A program made the translations under genes and the position numbers. The notes below the pieces were generated by a model. That model saw only the letters and a program-made list of their open reading frames with translations, was not told where the DNA came from and searched no databases. Shown here piece after piece: positions 1-5,716 of a DNA stretch of 6,071 bases. Source of the DNA: Burkholderiales bacterium (lineage in GTDB: Bacteria > Pseudomonadota > Gammaproteobacteria > Burkholderiales > JAEUOS01); the NCBI GenBank assembly GCA_947456845.1, contig CANGUJ010000259.1, forward strand, positions 1-6,071, in the 5' to 3' direction. The first letter of the stretch is position 1; every line of letters starts with the position of its first letter.

Positions 1-359
1 CGCTCGACCAGGTCTTCCGGGAAAAACGGGGAATCGCAGGGCACCGTGACGATGAACGGGCGCCGCGAGGCCGACAGGCCGGCATGCAGGCCGGCCAGCG
101 GGCCCGCGTAGTCGCCGATGGCATCCGACACCACCCGAACGCCGAAGGACTTGAACTGCTCGTGGTTCTGGTTGGCGTTGATCATCACGCCGCCCACCTG
201 CGGCGCGATACGCTCGAACACATGGTCGACCAGCCGCTTGCCGCGGAACTGCATCAGGGCCTTGTCGCGCGGTTTGCCGGCGAGGTCCGTGTTCATGCGC
301 GAACTGCGGCCGCCGGCCAGGATGAGTCCGGTGATCGAGGCTTTTTCTGCGGGTGTCAT
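1..359 (-). CDS. mobA: Molybdenum cofactor guanylyltransferase MobA (partial, N-terminal 119 residues)
   Basis: Transfers GMP from GTP to molybdopterin to form the bis-MGD cofactor of enzymes such as formate dehydrogenase; cytoplasmic. The minus-strand frame begins MTPAEKASITGLILAGGRSS and shows the nucleotide-binding loop LAGGRSSRM (residues 14-22), DKAL (32-35) holding the conserved lysine, INANQN (60-65), GPLAGLHAGL (86-95) and VPCDSPF (106-112) with the metal-binding Asp109, all in MobA order. The frame runs off the left edge of the window, so roughly the C-terminal 40% is missing. The ATG overlaps the fdhD stop as ATGA, which fixes the start and implies translational coupling. Oddity: nine residues separate RM from DK, where the E. 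coli enzyme, as I remember it, has three (RMGGVDK). Family call is firm; only the unseen C-terminus is uncertain. Confidence 0.93.
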   Translation of the reverse strand, partial: MTPAEKASITGLILAGGRSSRMNTDLAGKPRDKALMQFRGKRLVDHVFERIAPQVGGVMINANQNHEQFKSFGVRVVSDAIGDYAGPLAGLHAGLSASRRPFIVTVPCDSPFFPEDLVE

Positions 360-1204
360 GCGATGAGGGTGGCGGGCGGCGCCACGAAACGGTGTTGTCC
401 GGTGAACAGCAGGTAGTGGCGCCCCTGGCAGCGGCCTATCATGGTGATGCCGACGCGCCTGGCGATCTCGTGGCCCATCTGCGTGAGACCGGAACGTGAC
501 AGCAGGATCGGGATGCCCATCTGGGCGCATTTGATCACCATCTCGGAGGTGAGCCGTCCGGTGGTGTAGAAGATCTTGTCGCCGCCGTCGACGCCTTCGA
601 GCCACATGCGTCCGGCGATCGCATCGACCGCGTTATGCCGCCCGACGTCCTCGACGAAGTACACGATCTCGCCGCGGCTCTCGCCCGCATTGGAGCAGAG
701 CGCGCAGCCATGGACGGCGCCGGCCTGCTTGTAGATCGATTCGTGCTTGCGCACCCGCTCCATCACCGCATACAGCACTTCCCGTGACAGGCGCGCCGAG
801 TCGGGCAGGCGCACCTGGTCGATGGTTTCCATCAGGTCGCCGAACACCGTGCCCTGGCCGCACCCTGTGGTCACGGTCTTGTGCTCGAGGCGGGCGAGCG
901 CGGCGGGGCTCTGCCAGTGGTTGCCGCCGCGCGTGGTGATGGCGGCGCTGGCGGTCTCCCAATCCACCTGCACCGACGCGATCTGCCCGATGTCGTCGAC
1001 GATGCGCTGGTTGCGCAGGTAGCCCAGGGCGAGGGCCTCCGGCGCCGCGCCGAGGGTCATCAGGGTGACCAGTTCGCGCCGGTCCAGGTAGATCGTCAGC
1101 GGATGCTCGCCGGCGATGGGCGTCGGCACCCGTGTGCCGTTCTCGTCCACCGCATCGACCGTGAAGGTGGAGGGGCGCGCTGCCGATGTCAGGTCGGGAC
1201 GCAT
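356..1204 (-). CDS. fdhD: Formate dehydrogenase accessory sulfurtransferase FdhD
   Basis: FdhD carries sulfur from the cysteine desulfurase to the molybdenum/tungsten cofactor of formate dehydrogenase, and without it the enzyme is inactive. The 282-residue product has the family blocks in order: TTGCGQGT (112-119), an H-x-x-A-L block at 165-169, EDVGRHNAVDA (185-195), TGRLTSEMV (215-223) and SRSGLT (236-241). Length is normal. The usual C-x-x-C of the flexible loop is here CGQG: Cys115 is kept but position 118 is glycine. A new C-x-x-C pair (Cys167, Cys170) appears in HGCALC, where the family usually has alanines. The ATG at 1204 has no clear ribosome-binding site, and GTG codons at residues 19 and 26 are possible but less likely starts. 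It is the first gene of an fdhD-mobA pair transcribed away from the amidohydrolase. Confidence 0.93.
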   Translation of the reverse strand: MRPDLTSAARPSTFTVDAVDENGTRVPTPIAGEHPLTIYLDRRELVTLMTLGAAPEALALGYLRNQRIVDDIGQIASVQVDWETASAAITTRGGNHWQSPAALARLEHKTVTTGCGQGTVFGDLMETIDQVRLPDSARLSREVLYAVMERVRKHESIYKQAGAVHGCALCSNAGESRGEIVYFVEDVGRHNAVDAIAGRMWLEGVDGGDKIFYTTGRLTSEMVIKCAQMGIPILLSRSGLTQMGHEIARRVGITMIGRCQGRHYLLFTGQHRFVAPPATLIA

Positions 1205-1215
1205 GATGGAGAGGA

Positions 1216-1280
1216 GGCTAGAATCTCAAGGCGGGCCGGGCCTCACCTGCGATGACATCAACGAAGTCCTGATTCTAGCC
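1216..1280. promoter_or_regulatory. Perfect 10-bp inverted repeat with possible divergent -10 boxes
   Basis: GGCTAGAATC at 1216-1225 is matched by its exact reverse complement GATTCTAGCC at 1271-1280, with 45 bp between. Each arm contains TAGAAT, a fair sigma-70 -10 box, pointing inward: the minus-strand copy at 1278-1273 would start fdhD mRNA near 1266, and the plus-strand copy at 1219-1224 would read toward the amidohydrolase. No convincing -35 box is seen for either. The dyad centre lies about 100 bp upstream of the start expected from the sigma-54 element at 1323, a usual distance for an activator site. It may be two promoters, an operator pair or both. Confidence 0.4.
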
Positions 1281-1322
1281 GAACGTCGATGCGCAAGGCG
1301 GGATATCCGGCGGGCGCCGCAC

Positions 1323-1338
1323 TGGCATGCGAGTTGCG
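1323..1338 (+). promoter_or_regulatory. Sigma-54 (RpoN) -24/-12 promoter of the amidohydrolase gene
   Basis: TGGCATGCGAGTTGCG fits the sigma-54 consensus TGGCAC-N5-TTGCW, with GG at 1324-1325 and GC at 1336-1337 exactly 10 bp apart. Transcription would start near 1348-1349, giving a leader of about 37 nt that includes the ribosome-binding site AAGGAG at 1373-1378. Promoters of this type need an ATP-dependent enhancer-binding activator; none is encoded in the window. A near copy precedes the binding-protein gene. Confidence 0.75.
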
Positions 1339-1385
1339 TGCAAACTATTCGGCTTCAGACAACCGGCATCACAAGGAGACCAAGG

Positions 1386-2615
1386 ATGGCTCAGGAAGCG
1401 GCGGACTTGCTGATACGCAACGGGACGGTCATCGACCCGGCAAACGGCATCGAGGCGAGGCTGGACGTTGCCGTCGACGGCGGCCGCATCGAGGCGGTCG
1501 CACCGGACCTGTCCGGCCTGCCCGCGCGACAAAGCATCGACGCGCGCGGCGCCCTGGTGTGCCCCGGGCTGATCGACCTGCATGTGCATGTCTACGAGTG
1601 GGTCACCAATTTCGGGGTCAACGCGGACGATGCGGGCGTCAACGCGGGGTGCACCACGATCGTCGACCAGGGCAGCGCGGGTGCCTGGACCTTCGGCGGC
1701 TTCAAGGCGTACGTGATCGACCGATCCCGCACCGATGTGCGAAGCTTCGTTTCGGTCAACCTCGCGGGCGCTCTCAAGGGCGGCATGCGCGGGGACATCC
1801 TCCACAATCCGCGCATGGTCGACATCGAGGATCTGGTGCGCGTGGCCGCGCAGCACCCGCGCCTGATCCGCGGCTTCAAGTGCCACGGCGAGTCGGGCGC
1901 GATTTCCCACTGGGGCACGGAGGTCCTGGAAGCGGCGGTGCGGGCGGCCGACCGGGCCGGACTCCCCCTTTATTGCCATACGGGCGAGTTGTTCCCGGTG
2001 GTCGAGGCCAACCGTCCGGTGGCCGAGCAGGTGCTGCCCCGGGTGGTGCCCGTCCTGCGCCCGGGCGACACGCTCGCCCATGTCTACAGCTCGATGCCCG
2101 ACGGCATCATGGGCGCGGGCGATGCGGTGCCCGATATCGTCGGTCAGGCCCTGCGCAAGGGGCTGCATTTCGACGTCGGTTATGGCATCAATTTCAGTTT
2201 CGACATCGCCCGCCGCATGATGGCCGCAGGCGTCCTGCCGAACACGATCTCGAGCGACATTCACGGTGACTTCGGCAGTTACCACGATGACAGCAAGCTC
2301 GACTACAGCCTGTGCGGCGCGATGACGCGCATGCTGGCGCTGGGCATGCCCCTAGGCGAGGTGATCCGGCGCGTCACGGCCAATCCGGCAGCCATCCTGC
2401 GCGACGCCGACATCGGTTCGCTTTCCGCCGGAACCCTGGCCGACATCACGATTCTCGACCGGCTTGAGGGCGACTGGCTGCTGCGCGACGGCCGCGGCGA
2501 GGGCCTGCTGGCGACCGAGCGTCTCGTACCGCGCCTGGTGGTGCGCGCCGGCGAGGTCATCAAGCCGTCGCTGCGCTACCTGCCCGACCTTCTGCCCATG
2601 CCGCGCGCAGCCTGA
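1386..2615 (+). CDS. Amidohydrolase-superfamily metallohydrolase (dihydroorotase/deacetylase-like)
   Basis: A 409-residue cytoplasmic amidohydrolase that probably hydrolyses an amide, cyclic amide or acyl bond with a divalent metal centre. It begins with the typical N-terminal strand segment DLLIRNGTVIDPANGIEARL. Expected metal ligands are present: H66 and H68 (DLHVH), K165 (GFKCHGE, candidate carboxylated lysine), H198 (YCHTGE), H232 (LAHVYSS) and D291 (SSDIHGD). The C-terminus returns to the small beta domain (GSLSAGTLADITILD, 344-358). It resembles the EF_0837/Atu3266 deacetylase group, often labelled dihydroorotase; the true substrate cannot be read from sequence. The ATG at 1386 is chosen because AAGGAG (1373-1378) lies 7 nt upstream and homology starts at once; the frame is open back to 1116, but that part overlaps fdhD and the promoter. 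Sigma-54 control suggests a role in nitrogen or carbon scavenging. Confidence 0.85.
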   Translation: MAQEAADLLIRNGTVIDPANGIEARLDVAVDGGRIEAVAPDLSGLPARQSIDARGALVCPGLIDLHVHVYEWVTNFGVNADDAGVNAGCTTIVDQGSAGAWTFGGFKAYVIDRSRTDVRSFVSVNLAGALKGGMRGDILHNPRMVDIEDLVRVAAQHPRLIRGFKCHGESGAISHWGTEVLEAAVRAADRAGLPLYCHTGELFPVVEANRPVAEQVLPRVVPVLRPGDTLAHVYSSMPDGIMGAGDAVPDIVGQALRKGLHFDVGYGINFSFDIARRMMAAGVLPNTISSDIHGDFGSYHDDSKLDYSLCGAMTRMLALGMPLGEVIRRVTANPAAILRDADIGSLSAGTLADITILDRLEGDWLLRDGRGEGLLATERLVPRLVVRAGEVIKPSLRYLPDLLPMPRAA

Positions 2616-2645
2616 GGGCGCCCCCCCCCCCACACGGGGGCGCCC
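2616..2645 (+). terminator. Perfect 10-bp G+C stem-loop directly after the amidohydrolase stop
   Basis: GGGCGCCCCC (2616-2625) pairs with GGGGGCGCCC (2636-2645) around a 10-nt loop, starting at the base after the TGA. The left arm and loop contain a run of eleven C (2621-2631). No T tract follows, so it is not a classical intrinsic terminator. It may stabilise mRNA ends, cause pausing, or act for both convergent genes. Confidence 0.5.
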
Positions 2646-2646
2646 C

Positions 2647-2698
2647 GCACTGTGGGCGGCTCCGTGTCGCCTGCACTGCGGGCGGCGCCCTGCCGCCT
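2647..2698. repeat. Two tandem imperfect 26-bp repeats, each folding into a hairpin
   Basis: Unit 1 (2647-2672) and unit 2 (2673-2698) are adjacent and match at 22 of 26 positions; both begin GCACTG and end CGCCT. Each holds a 6-bp stem with a 5-nt loop: GGCGGC/GTCGCC at 2655-2671 and GGCGGC/GCCGCC at 2681-2697. The C/T difference in the right arm keeps pairing in plus-strand RNA as a G-U pair but would be an A-C mismatch in minus-strand RNA. They sit between convergent gene ends and probably act in termination or 3'-end protection of the amidohydrolase mRNA. Confidence 0.6.
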
Positions 2699-2712
2699 AT
2701 CCGCACGCGTGT

Positions 2713-3771
2713 TCAGAGGCGGCGCTCGGTCGCTGGCGGCAGGAAGCGTGAATCGAAAATGCCGTCCGGGCTCACCGGCGTCTTGATACCGAAGGCAGCA
2801 ACCACCTGCTCGATGGTGTTGTCCAGGCGCACCTTGCTGATCGCGCCAAGCCCGTTTTGCCGTACCGCTGGGGTGACGACGAAATGCTCTAGACAAAGCT
2901 TCAGGCGTTGGGCTTCGATGGCGGCATCGACGAGCGGATCATGGGCCTTGAGCGAGCGGATGCCGTCATCAGGGTTCGCCACCACCTCCTTGATCGAGCG
3001 ATTGAGCGCACGCAGGAAGCCTGCTACGGCCTGGGGGCGTTCGGCCAGCATGCGCGGCGTGGCGATGACGGCGCTGCCGTACAGTTGCACACCGAAATCC
3101 GGATACCGCATCACCACGAGGTCCTCCGCCTTGACGCCGCGCGCGGCGAGGCCGGGGAGGCCGGTGAAGTAGAAGGAGGTGATCGCGTCCACCTCGCCCC
3201 TGGCCAGCATGACCTCGCGCAGCGCCGGGTCCATGGTTTTCCAGGTCACCGACTTGAGATCGATGCCGTTGGCCCGGGCGAAGATCGGGAAGGCCTTGCG
3301 CCCGGCGTCGAATACCGGCGCGCCAAGGCTCCTGCCGTTCAGGTCCGCTGGCGTCCTGATGTTCGATTTCTTCAGGGCGAACACCGCGCCCGGCATGGTG
3401 TCGTAGACCATGTAGACCGCCACGGGACGCCCCGCAGGCGGGGTGCCGGGGTTGTTGCCAAGGAACTCGATCAGCGCATTGACATCGGCAAAGCCCATAT
3501 CGTAGGCCGCGGTGGATACGCGGTTGACGGCCGACGCCGAACCGGTACCGACGTCGATCTGCACGTCGAGCTTCTCGGCCGTGAAATAGCCCTTTTTCAG
3601 TGCATGGACGAACAGCGCCGACGGCCCCTCGAACCGCCAGTCGAGGGCGAAGCGGATTCTCGTGACGTCGGACTGCGCCGCAACGCCGGCGGACGCCAGG
3701 CACAGCAGGCCTGAGAGCAGGCCCGCGCAAATGCGGCGCGCGCGTGAAATGGACGGGAAGGATAGGTTCAT
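2713..3771 (-). CDS. NMT1/THI5-like ABC transporter substrate-binding protein
   Basis: A 352-residue exported binding protein of the SsuA/ThiY/NMT1 type, which captures small organic solutes (sulfonates, pyrimidine precursors and similar) in the periplasm for an ABC importer. Residues 1-32 are a Sec signal peptide: basic RARR at 10-13, hydrophobic core 16-30 and likely cleavage VAA|QS after 32. Cys24 is not in a good lipobox. The mature part starts RIRFALDWRFEGPSALFVHA, followed by KKGYFTAEKLDVQI (59-72), DMGFADVNALIEF (91-103) and DLNGRSLGAP (143-152), as in this family. The ATG is preceded by AGGAG (3781-3777), 5 nt away. No permease or ATPase gene is present, so it is an orphan in this window. 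It converges on the amidohydrolase gene and shares its promoter type, so its ligand may be that enzyme's substrate; this is inference. Confidence 0.88.
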   Translation of the reverse strand: MNLSFPSISRARRICAGLLSGLLCLASAGVAAQSDVTRIRFALDWRFEGPSALFVHALKKGYFTAEKLDVQIDVGTGSASAVNRVSTAAYDMGFADVNALIEFLGNNPGTPPAGRPVAVYMVYDTMPGAVFALKKSNIRTPADLNGRSLGAPVFDAGRKAFPIFARANGIDLKSVTWKTMDPALREVMLARGEVDAITSFYFTGLPGLAARGVKAEDLVVMRYPDFGVQLYGSAVIATPRMLAERPQAVAGFLRALNRSIKEVVANPDDGIRSLKAHDPLVDAAIEAQRLKLCLEHFVVTPAVRQNGLGAISKVRLDNTIEQVVAAFGIKTPVSPDGIFDSRFLPPATERRL

Positions 3772-3803
3772 GGCATCTCCTGGGCTAAGGTTCTCTGCCG
3801 AAA

Positions 3804-3819
3804 TGCAATCCGCATGCCA
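3804..3819 (-). promoter_or_regulatory. Sigma-54 (RpoN) -24/-12 promoter of the binding-protein gene
   Basis: Read on the minus strand this is TGGCATGCGGATTGCA, a near-perfect match to TGGCAC-N5-TTGCW. GG (3818-3817) and GC (3806-3805) are exactly 10 bp apart. The start would be near 3793, giving a leader of about 22 nt that contains AGGAG at 3781-3777. The 11-mer ACTGGCATGCG (3821-3811) is identical to that at 1321-1331 before the amidohydrolase. Confidence 0.8.
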
Positions 3820-3858
3820 GTCGGCCGCCGGGCGCGGCTAGTCGGCCGGCGACCGCGG

Positions 3859-3888
3859 GCGGCAGGCCCTTCGGGCTGCACCTGCCGC
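3859..3888 (-). terminator. G+C hairpin between moaA and the binding-protein gene
   Basis: GCGGCAGG (3859-3866) pairs perfectly with CCTGCCGC (3881-3888). The 14-nt loop has an inner CCC/GGG pairing around TTC. It lies about 160 bases past the moaA stop and upstream of the next promoter, so it could end moaA transcription. There is no T tract, so the role is uncertain. Confidence 0.35.
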
Positions 3889-3909
3889 ACCATGGCGACG
3901 GTGATTTCC

Positions 3910-3941
3910 GACATGCCTGCCTCGGCCGTGGTGGGCATGTC
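3910..3941. promoter_or_regulatory. Inverted repeat GACATGCC-N16-GGCATGTC, possible activator site
   Basis: GACATGCC (3910-3917) and GGCATGTC (3934-3941) are perfect complements with a 16-bp spacer. The centre is about 130 bp upstream of the predicted sigma-54 start of the binding-protein gene, in the usual range for an enhancer-binding protein. No matching site was found before the amidohydrolase gene, so the assignment is tentative. Confidence 0.3.
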
Positions 3942-3988
3942 CGGATTGACCCTGCCGCGCGTGGCTCTGGTAATCGCCAGGCTCGCAC

Positions 3989-4006
3989 CCTCGACCGTGG
4001 TCGAGG
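3989..4006. promoter_or_regulatory. 18-bp dyad CCTCGACC-GT-GGTCGAGG
   Basis: Two perfect 8-bp arms flank GT, 44 bases beyond the moaA stop. As RNA it could be a short terminator stem, though no T tract follows on the minus strand; as DNA it could be a dimeric regulator site about 205 bp upstream of the binding-protein start. Either reading is tentative. Confidence 0.3.
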
Positions 4007-4049
4007 CGGTGATTAGACGCTGCGTCTGTCCGACCCGCCCGAGGACGGC

Positions 4050-5153
<1,104 letters not shown>

Positions 5154-5183
5154 GGGGAGTGCGGGTGTTTTTCTCGGAGTGCC

Positions 5184-5189
5184 ATATTA
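5184..5189 (-). promoter_or_regulatory. Possible sigma-70 -10 box for moaA
   Basis: TAATAT on the minus strand (5189-5184) is an A+T island in a G+C-rich spacer and sits about 30 bases upstream of the moaA GTG, giving a leader of roughly 24 nt. It matches four of six TATAAT positions. No -35 box is recognisable. Confidence 0.3.
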
Positions 5190-5205
5190 ACAAACGCCGC
5201 TCCCC

Positions 5206-5219
5206 GCCCGGGCCCGGGC
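5206..5219. promoter_or_regulatory. 14-bp perfect palindrome GCCCGGGCCCGGGC
   Basis: The palindrome lies in the moaA/DUF3305 divergent spacer, just upstream of the TACAAT box at 5225, where the -35 region and spacer of that promoter would be. It might bind a repressor or activator, but the sequence is simple G+C and chance is possible. Confidence 0.25.
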
Positions 5220-5224
5220 ATCGC

Positions 5225-5230
5225 TACAAT
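5225..5230 (+). promoter_or_regulatory. -10 box TACAAT of the DUF3305 gene
   Basis: TACAAT within GCTACAATC matches the sigma-70 -10 consensus at five of six positions. It ends only 6 bases before the ATG at 5237, so transcription would begin at or within a base or two of that ATG. No clear -35 box is visible. Confidence 0.5.
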
Positions 5231-5236
5231 CGGCGA

Positions 5237-5716
5237 ATGTCCAATCCGTCGATCCCCAATTCGTCGGTCAATCTGCTGATTCGCATGGAGCGGCAGGCGC
5301 TCTCCGCCAACCCCTGGGCCACCCATCAATGGGTGGTGTCGGCGCTTCTGCCGGAGCATGCCCCGGCGGACTTGGACGAGGACGCGCGCGTGTTCGGGCC
5401 GTTCGAGGTTCGCCTGTACCATGACGAAGCGGAGGGCTATTTCTTCAATACCTCGAGCGGTGATCCACGCGCATTCGTGATGTGGCGCCTCGGCGATGGC
5501 GGGCTCGAGGGCGAACCGGACGTCAGGTTTGTCACCCTGAGCTACAACGAAGCCGCTCGTCTGATGGACGCGCAGGAGAGGGTCGATACGCTGCCTTTGC
5601 CGGATCCTTTGCGCACGTGGCTGGAGGCCTACGTGGCCGAGCACTACAAGCCCGAGCCCAAGAAACGGCGCGTCAAGGCCTCGTTTCTGGCCCCCGGGGA
5701 ACGGAACAAGCTGTGA
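5237..5716 (+). CDS. DUF3305 family protein, formate dehydrogenase-associated
   Basis: A 159-residue soluble protein without signal peptide or membrane segment. It matches my recollection of DUF3305: an N-terminal strand with MERQALSANPWATHQWVV (17-34), a central GPFEVRLYHDEAEGYFFN (54-71), VMWRL (81-85) and a tail WLEAYVAEHYKPEPKKRR (128-145) ending basic. The family has no known activity but commonly lies with DUF3306, TorD-like chaperone and formate dehydrogenase genes, so a maturation or quality-control role is inferred. The ATG at 5237 is chosen because the VNLLIRMER strand lies inside the family region; the ATG at 5285 would cut it. There is no ribosome-binding site at either, and the upstream TACAAT suggests a leaderless mRNA. 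It overlaps the next gene by 4 bases. Confidence 0.85.
   Translation: MSNPSIPNSSVNLLIRMERQALSANPWATHQWVVSALLPEHAPADLDEDARVFGPFEVRLYHDEAEGYFFNTSSGDPRAFVMWRLGDGGLEGEPDVRFVTLSYNEAARLMDAQERVDTLPLPDPLRTWLEAYVAEHYKPEPKKRRVKASFLAPGERNKL

Noticed and set aside
1211..1217. Strong ribosome-binding-like GAGGAGG on the plus strand
   Set aside because: No start codon follows at a suitable distance in an open frame; it is probably incidental.
1116..1385. 90-residue N-terminal extension of the amidohydrolase frame
   Set aside because: It overlaps the fdhD start and the sigma-54 element, lacks homology to the family, and the ATG at 1386 has a good ribosome-binding site.
1275..2285. 336-codon open frame on the minus strand
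   Set aside because: It lies antisense to the well-supported amidohydrolase, with low-complexity, Arg/His/Asp-rich translation typical of a G+C-rich shadow frame.
2908..3714. 268-codon open frame on the plus strand
   Set aside because: It is antisense to the binding-protein gene, which has a signal peptide, ribosome-binding site and family motifs.
5178..5195. Possible sigma-54 element before moaA (TGGCACTCC on the minus strand)
   Set aside because: The TGGCAC half is present, but no TTGC follows at the required spacing.
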